64,000 bases of DNA from Deltaproteobacteria bacterium. GTDB taxonomy: Bacteria; Myxococcota_A; UBA9160; SZUA-336. The stretch lies in NCBI GenBank assembly GCA_016875225.1, contig VGRW01000003.1:1-64000 (forward strand), written 5' to 3'. The position numbers and the translations under genes were made by a program. Positions within the stretch are counted from its first letter, which is position 1, and each line of letters opens with the position of its first letter. Positions 15,581 to 23,388 of this stretch are shown piece by piece. Under the pieces are notes generated by a model. That model saw nothing but the letters and a program-made list of their open reading frames with translations. It did no database searches and had not been told where the DNA came from.

Positions 15581-16074
15581 ATCCGACCGCGAGCGCGCTG
15601 CGCGCCGCGCTCTCCTTCGGCATCGGCTTCGCGGCGGTCATCTGGCTCGCCACCGCGCCGCTCGAGGCGCTCGCGGGTCCCGAGGCCGAGCTGCTCGAGC
15701 TGGTGAACCAGGTGCGCGCGGAGCGCAAGCTGATCGCGCTCGCGCCCTCTCAGGAGCTCGCGCGCGTCGCCCGCGGTCACGCGGAGGACATGGCGCGCCG
15801 CGGCTATCTCGCGCACGTGAATCCAGAGGGCGAGAACCCGCTCCAGCGCGCGCAGGCGGCCGGCGTCTCGGGCTTCCGCCTGTTCGCGGAGAACATCGGC
15901 GCGACCAGCGTCGGCGGCGACCGCATGCGGATCATCGTCGACGAGTGGATGCGCTCGCACGACCACCGCGAAAACCTGCTGAACCCGGCATTCAACGCGA
16001 GCGGCGTGGCCGTCGTCGAAGCCTCGACGGGCCAGACGATCGTCGTCGAACTGTACGCGAGCTACCCGCGCTAG
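15577..16074 (+). CDS. CAP-domain (SCP/PR-1) exported protein
   Basis: A 165-residue secreted protein with a signal peptide or anchor (residues 1-33, hydrophobic core FGIGFAAVIWLATAPL) and a CAP domain. It shows LLELVNQVRAERKLIALAPS, then the metal-site His in RGHAEDMARRGYLAHVNPEG, ENIGATS, and the closing SHDHRENLLNPAFNASGVAV. Bacterial CAP proteins are secreted, with roles from proteolysis to lipid binding. The TTG start is fixed by the TTGA overlap with the preceding stop, implying coupling to the Ca-repeat lipoprotein, so the two may work together at the surface. Confidence 0.85.
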   Translation: MNPTASALRAALSFGIGFAAVIWLATAPLEALAGPEAELLELVNQVRAERKLIALAPSQELARVARGHAEDMARRGYLAHVNPEGENPLQRAQAAGVSGFRLFAENIGATSVGGDRMRIIVDEWMRSHDHRENLLNPAFNASGVAVVEASTGQTIVVELYASYPR

Positions 16075-16089
16075 CTTCGCGCCCCGGCC

Positions 16090-16715
16090 CTATTCCGCTT
16101 CCTCGGGCCTGCCGTTCACGCTGATCGTGAGCGAGGAGGTCCGCCCGGCTTCGTTCGCGTCGATCCGCACGCCGCACGGGTTGTTCCGGAACGCGGCCAC
16201 AGGGTGTCGATCTGGCCCTGGGTATCGACCGCGCTCTGGAAGAGATTCGTCGCGCTGCACTTGAGGTCGATCTTCGCGCTGTTGCCGGCGACGTTCATCA
16301 TGCCGGAGATGGAGCACTTCTCGGGGAAGACTTCGCCGCCCGAGCAGCCGTCGTAGGAGCGCCCGTTCGCCGACACGATCACCACGCAGAACCCGGAGTA
16401 GCTCTTCTGGCTGATTCGGACCGTGCGGTCGCTGGCCGATCCCGAGTCGGGCAGGTCCGCGAAGTACTGGATCTCGACGGCGTCGCCGTCCGTCCCGATG
16501 CCCCTCGCGTAGCCGGCCAGGCCGAAGTGGGTTCCCTCGACGTCGAACAAGGCGCGGGCCTCCCGACCCTCCTGGTTGGCGTTGGCGCACTCGATGTCGT
16601 CCACCGCGAACTCGCCGTCGATGCGGCCGTTGAAGCCTCCGGCCGCCGCCGTCCCCGCGCCGAGCGCCGCGGCCGCGAACAGCGAGAGCGCCGCGAGAGT
16701 CCTGATCTTGTGCAT
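16090..16715 (-). pseudogene. Exported hypothetical protein with a 3' frameshift
   Basis: An exported protein with a good signal peptide (HKIRTLAALSLFAAAALGAG, then TAAA) and a beta-rich body containing GFNGRIDGEFAVDDIECANA and about four Cys. The frame opened by the ATG at 16715 stops at 16116 with an Arg/Pro-rich tail that looks like noise. From about 16200 another frame gives a natural ending, VAAFRNNPCGVRIDANEAGR then SLTISVNGRPEEAE, stopping at 16090. The join lies near ATCGACACC at about 16210, as if one base were missing. It may be a recent mutation or a sequence error. I do not recognise the family. Confidence 0.6.
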
Positions 16716-16816
16716 CTTCGATCTCCTGAACGAGCACGTCCGCGTGGAGCACCCGCGTGAGCCCACCGGCGCTGCGCCAGCGACGAAAAAAATACTGCGG
16801 GGGCGCGCCGGACCTG

Positions 16817-18520
16817 TCAATCAGGGCCGCGCGGCGTCGGCTCGGCCTCGAACAGAAACAGCGGCGGGCTCTCGTAGCGGCTCACGGCGAGCGGCGTCGC
16901 GATCGGGATCTCGCGGACACGGCGAGCGTCCCGCTGCAGGCGGTGCGCGACCTCGCGCGACCAGAGCTGCTGATAGGCGCTCTCGCTCCAGCCGAGCGGC
17001 GAGTCTGGCGCCACCGGCGCCGCGCGCGGCGGCGGATTTCCGTCGAGAAGCGGCAGCGACCCGACGAGCCAGACCCTCGCACCGCTCGCAAGCGTCTGCG
17101 AGACGCGATCCGCGATCGGCCGCACGGCGTCGGGGCGCAGCATCTGCGCCTTCACCAGGTCGTAGCGCGTGAGACTTCGATCCGAGACGTCCGGCACGGA
17201 CAGCCACGGAGTCGCGCCCGAGTCGTAGTGGTCGAAAGCGATTCCGAGATACCAGGGCGCGACCAGGATCAGGTCGTCCGCTCGCGCCTGCTCCTCGAGC
17301 GTCCGCGCGATCAGGTCGACGTTCGTCATGCGCAGGTTCGATTGCTGCCAGATTCCGGCTGCCGCCAGCGCGAAGCCTGCGACGACGATGCCGAGCCGGA
17401 GCGCGCGCACGCCGATCCGATCGCGAAGCTCCAGTGCAAGGCCGCCCTCGATCCCCACGGCCGCGAGCCCGAGGAACGACAGGTAGTACCAGGGCTGGGT
17501 CGGGTAGCTCACGACCACCAGGAAGGCCGCGTAGGCCGCCGTTCCCAGCAGAAGCGCGACCGCGAAGAAGGCCGCGCGCGCGCGCTGGTCGACGGGTGGC
17601 TCGTCGCTGTCTGCGGGCCGGACCAGGCGGAGCGCGCAGAGCGCGAGCGCCGAGACCGCGAGGCCGATCCAGAGCGCCGAGAGCCAGGGGCCTCCGACCT
17701 CGACGGTCGCTCGAATCCTCTGGATCAGCCAGGCGAGGTCGATCGGCACGCGAAACACGACGTTCCACTCACGCGCTCGAAGCAGCGCCCCCGCGTACGG
17801 GAGCAGTGTGAGCGCCGTGACCGCGCCAATCGCGAGCGGTACTGCCGCCTGGCGCGGCTGACGCCGGATCGCCCACGCGGCTGCGCAGGCGCTGCAGAGC
17901 GCGAGCACCACCACGGCGTCGTGGTACAGGCACTGCACCGCGAGGATCGAGACGAGCGAAGCGGCCGCGATTCGCGCGCGATCGACGCGCTGCGCCAGTC
18001 GCCAGAATGCCGCGACGAGCAGGATCGCGAGCACCAGGCCCAACCCGTAGGCGCGGAGCGTGTCGCCGAAGCGGATCACGGTGGGATTCGCCGCCACCAG
18101 CAGAAGCCCGAGCAGCGGCAGCGTGCGCGCAATTCGCCAGGCCGCGAAGAGCAGGCTTGCGATCACGCCCAGCCCGACGATGAACGCGAGCGCGCGAAGC
18201 GACTCCGCGTCGGCGCCGAAGCCGAGCCCGATCCAGCCGCGAACCACGAGCAGCCACAGCAGCGGCAGCGACTCCCACTCGACGAGCGACCAGAGCTCGC
18301 CGAGCGACGGCTGCGCCGCCACGTGCAGAGTGGTGATCTCGTCGCGCCAGAGCTCGGGCGCGTAGATCAGATTGCGAAAAAGGATCCAGACCAGAAATGC
18401 CGCGAGCGCAGCCGAGCAGGCCCACTCGCAGCAGACGAGGATCCGAAGTCGCCCGCTCCGAAGCCCGCCACCGGCCGGGTGCGCGGGAAGCGGACGGCCT
18501 GGCGGGGGCGGAACGGCCAC
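16817..18520 (-). CDS. GT39/ArnT-like membrane glycosyltransferase
   Basis: A 567-residue integral membrane protein of the GT-C fold. About ten to twelve helices span residues 30-420. The first periplasmic loop, after helix 1, carries ELWRDEITT near residue 56, matching the (E/D)xxRDE motif used for catalysis in PMT/ArnT enzymes. A second family position is GDTLRAYGLG near 150. The soluble C-terminal part (about 430-567) would lie in the periplasm. These enzymes move sugars from polyprenyl-phosphate donors to lipid or protein. It is divergent from the GT2 gene of the glycan cassette, so a shared pathway is likely. The GTG at 18520 is the upstream-most start. Confidence 0.85.
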   Translation of the reverse strand: MAVPPPPGRPLPAHPAGGGLRSGRLRILVCCEWACSAALAAFLVWILFRNLIYAPELWRDEITTLHVAAQPSLGELWSLVEWESLPLLWLLVVRGWIGLGFGADAESLRALAFIVGLGVIASLLFAAWRIARTLPLLGLLLVAANPTVIRFGDTLRAYGLGLVLAILLVAAFWRLAQRVDRARIAAASLVSILAVQCLYHDAVVVLALCSACAAAWAIRRQPRQAAVPLAIGAVTALTLLPYAGALLRAREWNVVFRVPIDLAWLIQRIRATVEVGGPWLSALWIGLAVSALALCALRLVRPADSDEPPVDQRARAAFFAVALLLGTAAYAAFLVVVSYPTQPWYYLSFLGLAAVGIEGGLALELRDRIGVRALRLGIVVAGFALAAAGIWQQSNLRMTNVDLIARTLEEQARADDLILVAPWYLGIAFDHYDSGATPWLSVPDVSDRSLTRYDLVKAQMLRPDAVRPIADRVSQTLASGARVWLVGSLPLLDGNPPPRAAPVAPDSPLGWSESAYQQLWSREVAHRLQRDARRVREIPIATPLAVSRYESPPLFLFEAEPTPRGPD

Positions 18521-18611
18521 GGGGCCAGACGCTATGGTGCGGAGTCGCTCGCTTCAAGGGGTCGGAGCGCGGAGCGTTACACTCCCGAGTCGCCTTCGGA
18601 GTCTCATCAGG

Positions 18612-19658
18612 ATGCCCGGACGAATCTCGATCATCTCGCCCTGCCGGAACGAGCGGGACTACATCCGCGGCTTCGTCGAGTCGCTTCTGGCGCAGGAGGT
18701 GCCGCCGGGCTGGGAGCTCGAGGTGCTGATCGCGGACGGAATGAGCGACGACGGAACGCGCGCGATTCTCGACGAGTTCGCCGGAGGGAACCCGGGCCTT
18801 CGGGTGGTCTCGAATCCGGGCCGCATCGTCTCTTGCGGCCTGAATGCGGCCATCCGCGAGGCGAGCGGAGACGTGATCGTCCGCATGGACGCGCACACCA
18901 CGTACGCCTCCGACTACGTCCGGTCGTGCCTCGAGACCCTGGAGCGGACCGGCGCGGACAACGTGGGCGGGCCCTGGCGCGCCTCGGGCGAGAGCCGGCT
19001 GCAGAGCGCGATCGCCCTCGTCTCGCATTCTCCTTTCGCGACCGGCGGGGCGCGCTCTCACCGGCTCGAGCACGAGGGCGAGGTCGACACGGTGTACCTC
19101 GGCTGCTGGCGCAAGGAGGTCTTCGAGCGCGTGGGCCTGTTCGACGAAGAGCTGGTCCGGAACCAGGACGACGAGCTGAACCTGCGCATCACGCGCTCGG
19201 GCGGGCGGATCTGGCAGTCCCCGACCATCCGCTCCTGCTACTACCCGCGCAGCTCGCTCGCGAGCCTGTTCGCGCAGTACAAACAGTACGGCTACTGGAA
19301 GGTGCGAGTGATCCAGAAGCACAAGCTGCCGGCGTCGATTCGCCACCTCGTTCCCGGCGGATTCGTCCTCACGCTGCTCGGCCTGGCCGTGCTGGGCCTC
19401 TTCTGGTCGCCTGCGCTCGTGTTGCTGGCGCTCGCGATCGGGGCCTATGCGGTCGCCGACCTGGCGGCGAGCGTACACACTTGCTGGATGGCGGGGTCTT
19501 TCAGGTATCTGGCGGTCCTGCCGATCGTCTTTGCGGCGTACCATTTCGGCTACGGGTACGGCTTTCTCCGCGGGGTGATCGACTTCCTGCTCTTGCGGCG
19601 AGGCAGCGCCGCCTCGTTCTCGGCGATCACGCGCGGCTCGAGCCGAGGCGCGACTTGA
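18612..19658 (+). CDS. Family 2 glycosyltransferase with membrane anchor
   Basis: A 348-residue GT2 enzyme similar to ExoA-type succinoglycan transferases. The N-terminal GT-A domain shows SIISPCRNERDYIRGFVESL, the nucleotide-binding EVLIADGMSDDGT, the DxD-like VIVRMDAHTTY near residue 95, and the catalytic-loop acidic residues in RNQDDELNLRITRSGG near 195. Residues 240-320 form two to three helices that anchor it to the inner membrane. The ATG at 18612 follows CATCAGG and gives the canonical GT2 opening. It starts the plus-strand cassette; its stop overlaps the next gene's TTG start. Confidence 0.92.
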   Translation: MPGRISIISPCRNERDYIRGFVESLLAQEVPPGWELEVLIADGMSDDGTRAILDEFAGGNPGLRVVSNPGRIVSCGLNAAIREASGDVIVRMDAHTTYASDYVRSCLETLERTGADNVGGPWRASGESRLQSAIALVSHSPFATGGARSHRLEHEGEVDTVYLGCWRKEVFERVGLFDEELVRNQDDELNLRITRSGGRIWQSPTIRSCYYPRSSLASLFAQYKQYGYWKVRVIQKHKLPASIRHLVPGGFVLTLLGLAVLGLFWSPALVLLALAIGAYAVADLAASVHTCWMAGSFRYLAVLPIVFAAYHFGYGYGFLRGVIDFLLLRRGSAASFSAITRGSSRGAT

Positions 19659-20386
19659 GCAAGACTCGGCAGCCCAGCAACGGAGCCTCTAGCGAGCTCT
19701 CGGCCGTCGCCGAGCGCTACGACCGTCGCAAGTCTCGCGAGATCGCCGATCGATACGATCCGCTGGACGCCTCGGTCTGGTTGGCGCGCCAGGAGCGTGA
19801 GCGGGCCTTGATCGGCTGGATCCACGCGAGCGGCCTGGCGCCGGTCCGCGAACGGACGCTGCTCGAGATCGGCTGCGGAACGGGCGGGAATCTGCTCGCG
19901 CTGCTTCAGCTCGGCTTTCGGCCGGACCATCTCGTCGGCAACGAGCTGCTCGAGGAGCGCGTCGCCCTCGCGCGTGAGCGGCTGCCGGCCGCGACGCGCG
20001 TTCTGGTCGGAGACGCCGCGAGTCTCGAGCTCGGCGCCGAGCGATTCGACGTCGTCTTCCAGTCCACGGTGTTCAGCTCGATCCTCGACGACGAATTTCA
20101 AGCCCGCCTGGCGCGTCGCATGTGGACGTTGGCCAAGCCCGGGGGTCAGGTGCTCTGGTACGACTTCACCTGGGACAACCCGCGCAACCCCGACGTCCGC
20201 GGTGTCTCCATCGCTCGGATCCGCGAGCTCTTTCCGGATGGGGAGCTCGCGGTCCGGCGCGTCACGCTGGCGCCGCCGATCTCGCGACTCCTCGCGCGCG
20301 GCCACCCGAGCCTGTACACGCTCGCCAATCTTCTGCCGTTCCTCCGAACCCACGTCCTGGCGTGGATCCGCAAACCGAATCACTGA
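19655..20386 (+). CDS. SAM-dependent methyltransferase of the glycan cassette
   Basis: A 243-residue class I methyltransferase. The SAM loop is LLEIGCGTGGNLLALLQLGF near residue 70, with the acidic strand-2 end replaced by VGNELLEERV and a later GDAASLELG and QVLWYDFTWDNP. The N-terminus carries YDRRKSREIADRYDPLDAS, as in methyltransferases of O-antigen and capsule loci. It probably methylates a sugar or lipid-linked intermediate. The TTG start at 19655 overlaps the GT2 stop (TTGA). The N-terminal 15 residues before AERYD are poorly defined. Confidence 0.85.
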   Translation: MSKTRQPSNGASSELSAVAERYDRRKSREIADRYDPLDASVWLARQERERALIGWIHASGLAPVRERTLLEIGCGTGGNLLALLQLGFRPDHLVGNELLEERVALARERLPAATRVLVGDAASLELGAERFDVVFQSTVFSSILDDEFQARLARRMWTLAKPGGQVLWYDFTWDNPRNPDVRGVSIARIRELFPDGELAVRRVTLAPPISRLLARGHPSLYTLANLLPFLRTHVLAWIRKPNH

Positions 20387-20395
20387 GAGGCATCG

Positions 20396-21535
20396 ATGAG
20401 CATCTGGAAGGTGCAGCTTTTCGAGACGAACTTCGGCGAGGAGGAGTGTGCCGCAGCCGAGGCCGTGGTCCGGTCGGGCTGGGTCACGATGGGCGAGCGG
20501 GTCGCCGAGTTCGAACGGAATTTCGGCAAGCTCCTCGGAGCCGAGGGAACCTGCGTGGCGACCGCGAACTGCACGGCCTCGCTGCACATGGCGATGCTCG
20601 CGCTCGGCGTCGACCGCGGCGACGAAGTCGTGATTCCCGCGCTCACCTTCGTCGCGGATGCGAACGTGGTGCGCATGGTGGGAGCGCAGCCGGTGCTGGC
20701 CGACTGCGCGTCGCTCGACGATTGGAACGTCTGCGCCGAGTCGATCGAGCGGCGTCTGTCGCCGCGCACCAAGGCCGTGATGGTGCTCCACTTCGCGGGC
20801 TTCCCGTGCGACATGGACCCGATCGTCGCGCTGTGCCGGAAGCGCGGCCTCGCGCTCGTCGAGGACGTCGCGCATGCACCGGGCGCCTCGGTCGGGGGGC
20901 GCGCCTGCGGCACCTTCGGTGACGTCTCCTGCTTCTCGTTCTTCAGCAACAAGAACCTCTCCGTCGGTGAAGGCGGAATGGTCGTCGCGCGCGATCGCGC
21001 GCTCTACGAGCGGCTTCGCGGCCTGCGCTCGCACGGAATGACCACCCTCACGCTCGATCGCCACCAGGGGCGCGCGGTCACCTATGACGTGCTCGCGCCG
21101 GGCCTGAACTACCGGATGGACGAGATCCGCGCCGCGATCGGGCTGGTCCAGCTCGCCAAGCTCGAGAGCGGCAACGAGCGCCGCGGCGACCTCACGGCGC
21201 GCTATCGCGCGCGGCTCGCCGGGTCGCCGGTCCGGATGCCCTTTGCGGCACAGCCTTCGGGCGCGGTGTCCGCCTACCACATCCTGCCCGTGCTCCTGCC
21301 CGAGGGCTGCGACCGCCTCGCCGTGATCGAGGCGCTGAAGACGCGCGGCGTGCAGGCGAGCATCCACTACCCGCCGTTCTGGAGCTTCAGCGGGTATCGG
21401 GGCTCGTTCCGCGCCGAGGACACTCCCGTGGCGGCTCGGATCAGCGAGCGCGAGCTCACGCTTCCTCTGTATCCGACCATGAGCGACGAGCAGGTCGACT
21501 ACGTGACCGACGCGCTCCTCGAAGCGCTGGCCTAG
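20396..21535 (+). CDS. DegT/DnrJ-type sugar aminotransferase
   Basis: A 379-residue PLP-dependent aminotransferase of nucleotide sugars. The phosphate-binding region is ANCTASLHMAM near residue 60. VEDVAHAPGASVGG near 160 carries the Asp pairing with the pyridine N, and CFSFFSNKNLSVGEGG near 185 holds the PLP-binding Lys. The later SAYHILPVLL and YPTMSDEQVDYV are family-typical. Such enzymes amino-transfer onto 4-keto sugars made by 4,6-dehydratases, and a dehydratase-like gene follows 6 bases downstream. The closest analogues by order are PglE- and PseC-type enzymes, but the exact sugar is unknown. Confidence 0.92.
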   Translation: MSIWKVQLFETNFGEEECAAAEAVVRSGWVTMGERVAEFERNFGKLLGAEGTCVATANCTASLHMAMLALGVDRGDEVVIPALTFVADANVVRMVGAQPVLADCASLDDWNVCAESIERRLSPRTKAVMVLHFAGFPCDMDPIVALCRKRGLALVEDVAHAPGASVGGRACGTFGDVSCFSFFSNKNLSVGEGGMVVARDRALYERLRGLRSHGMTTLTLDRHQGRAVTYDVLAPGLNYRMDEIRAAIGLVQLAKLESGNERRGDLTARYRARLAGSPVRMPFAAQPSGAVSAYHILPVLLPEGCDRLAVIEALKTRGVQASIHYPPFWSFSGYRGSFRAEDTPVAARISERELTLPLYPTMSDEQVDYVTDALLEALA

Positions 21536-21541
21536 CCGACG

Positions 21542-22729
21542 ATGTCGTCCGTTCTAAAGCTGATCGGGCGCGATCACTCTCTCTTCGCCGAGGAGCTGCG
21601 CCGGCACTCCGGGTCGCTCGACGCGGCGGTCGCCGAGCGCTCGTTCCTGGTGATCGGCGGCGCGGGGTCGATCGGCCAGGCCGTCGTGAAGGAGATCTTC
21701 GCTCGCGATCCCGCCTCGCTCCACGTCGTGGACGTGAGCGAGAACAACCTGGTGGAGCTGGTTCGCGACCTGCGCAGCTCGCTCGGATACACCCGCGGCG
21801 ACTTCCGCACCTTCCCGCTCGATGTCGGCGGCGTCGAGTTCCGCGCGCTGATCGAAGCGCCGGCGCGCTACGACTACGTGCTGAACCTCTCGGCGCTGAA
21901 GCACGTTCGCAGCGAGAAGGATCCTTACTCGCTGATGCGCATGATCGAGGTCAACGTCCTGAACACGGTGCGAACGCTCGAGGACGCGCACAGGATGGGC
22001 GCCCGGAAGTACTTCTGCGTCTCGACCGACAAGGCGACCAATCCGGTGAACATGATGGGCGCCTCCAAGCGGATCATGGAGCTGTTCCTGCTGAACGCGA
22101 GCCTGCGGGTGCCCGTGTCCACCGCTCGCTTCGCGAACGTCGCGTTCTCGGACGGAAGCCTGCTGCACGGGTTCGCGCAGCGGATCGCCAAGGGCCAGCC
22201 GCTCTCCGCGCCGCGCGACGTGCGCAGGTACTTCATCACGCAGGAGGAGTCGGGAGTCCTCTGTGTGATGTCGTGCCTGCTCGGAGAGAACCGCGACATC
22301 TTCTTCCCCAAGCTCGATCCCGCGGAGAGCCTGCTCACGTTCTCCGAGATCGCCGTGCGCTATCTGGCGAGCCTGGGCTACGAGGCGGATCCCTGCGCGA
22401 GCGAGGACGAGGCGCGCGCGAAATCGCGCGACCGAACCGGGCGGAAGTGGCCCTGCTACTTCTTCGACAGCGACACCACCGGCGAGAAGGCCTTCGAGGA
22501 GTTTTTCGTGTCTGGCCAGGATCTCGATCTCGAGCGCTTTCCGAACATCGGCGTGATCCGGAATGCCGCGTACCGGGACCGAACCCGACTCGACGACTTC
22601 CTGGCGGAGATCGAGGCGATGCGCGCTCGTTGCGCGTGGACCAAAGAGGCGCTCGTCGCGCTCTTCGAGCGACTTGCACCGGAGTTCGCGCACCACGAGA
22701 CCGGAAAATACCTCGACGATCGGATGTAG
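21542..22729 (+). CDS. Nucleotide-sugar 4,6-dehydratase (CapD/FlaA1 type)
   Basis: A 395-residue SDR-superfamily enzyme of the Polysacc_synt_2 group, cytoplasmic form without membrane helices. The NAD loop is LVIGGAGSIGQAVVKEIF near residue 37. NLSALKHVRSEKDPY near 118 is the family signature, and CVSTDKATNPVNMMGASKRI near 158 holds the catalytic Asp-Lys pair. The usual Tyr position is Met, as in CapD-type inverting enzymes. It likely converts UDP-GlcNAc or a relative to a 4-keto-6-deoxy sugar for the neighbouring aminotransferase. The C-terminal 100 residues (DRTGRKWPCYFFDSDTTGEK) are longer than in short homologues. Confidence 0.9.
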   Translation: MSSVLKLIGRDHSLFAEELRRHSGSLDAAVAERSFLVIGGAGSIGQAVVKEIFARDPASLHVVDVSENNLVELVRDLRSSLGYTRGDFRTFPLDVGGVEFRALIEAPARYDYVLNLSALKHVRSEKDPYSLMRMIEVNVLNTVRTLEDAHRMGARKYFCVSTDKATNPVNMMGASKRIMELFLLNASLRVPVSTARFANVAFSDGSLLHGFAQRIAKGQPLSAPRDVRRYFITQEESGVLCVMSCLLGENRDIFFPKLDPAESLLTFSEIAVRYLASLGYEADPCASEDEARAKSRDRTGRKWPCYFFDSDTTGEKAFEEFFVSGQDLDLERFPNIGVIRNAAYRDRTRLDDFLAEIEAMRARCAWTKEALVALFERLAPEFAHHETGKYLDDRM

Positions 22730-22731
22730 AG

Positions 22732-23388
22732 ATGTCGACCCGGGCGCTCGACGCATTGCTCTCCGGGGTCGCCCTGCTCTGCCTGCTGCCCGTGCTGGTG
22801 GGGATCGCGCTGGTGCTGCGCTGCTCCGGCGAGGGTGAGATCTTCTACCGACAGGAGCGTGTGGGGCGCGGCGGGAAGCCGTTCGGCCTGCTGAAGTTCG
22901 CCACCATGCTGAAGGACAGCCCGAACCTGGGCTCCGGCCTGCTCACGCTGAAGGACGACCCGCGCGTCCTCCCGTTCGGGCGTTTCCTGCGCCGGACCAA
23001 GCTCAACGAGCTGCCACAGCTCCTGAACGTGCTTCTCGGCGACATGAGCCTGATCGGGCCGCGTCCGCAGGCCCTGGGACACTTCGAGGTCTTTCCCGCG
23101 CACGTGAAGGCGGAACTCGTCAAGGTGCGCCCCGGTCTCTCCGGCATCGGCTCGATCGTGTTCCGCGACGAGGAGAGCCTGCTCTCGGTGCCCGGGCGAG
23201 ACCCCGAGCGCTACTACCGCGAGGTGATCGCGCCGTACAAGGGCGAGCTCGAGCTCTGGTTCATCCGCAGGCGCGGGCTCGCGCTGTACCTGATCCTGGT
23301 CGCGCTGACGATCTGGGCCGTGGTGTGGCCTGGCGGCGTGCCCTACCGGTCGATCTTTCCCGATCTGCCGGAGCCCGCGCCGGAGTAG
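22732..23388 (+). CDS. PglC-type phosphoglycosyltransferase
   Basis: A 218-residue small monotopic sugar transferase that moves a phospho-sugar from a UDP donor to polyprenyl phosphate, the first membrane step of glycan building. A re-entrant helix at residues 5-28 (LLSGVALLCLLPVLVGIALV) precedes FYRQERVGRGGKPFGLLKF. The catalytic region follows with KLNELPQLLNVLLGDMSLIG and PRPQ. It ends with a hydrophobic C-terminal helix, unlike PglC itself. Size and order match the small-PGT class, which has no large N-terminal membrane domain. Its last 46 bases overlap the end of the convergent phosphoesterase gene. Confidence 0.92.
   Translation: MSTRALDALLSGVALLCLLPVLVGIALVLRCSGEGEIFYRQERVGRGGKPFGLLKFATMLKDSPNLGSGLLTLKDDPRVLPFGRFLRRTKLNELPQLLNVLLGDMSLIGPRPQALGHFEVFPAHVKAELVKVRPGLSGIGSIVFRDEESLLSVPGRDPERYYREVIAPYKGELELWFIRRRGLALYLILVALTIWAVVWPGGVPYRSIFPDLPEPAPE

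Noticed and set aside
16757-19650. The upstream part of the long open frame that ends in the cassette methyltransferase
   Set aside because: Only the last 243 residues match a known fold; the preceding part lies over the glycosyltransferase genes in other frames.
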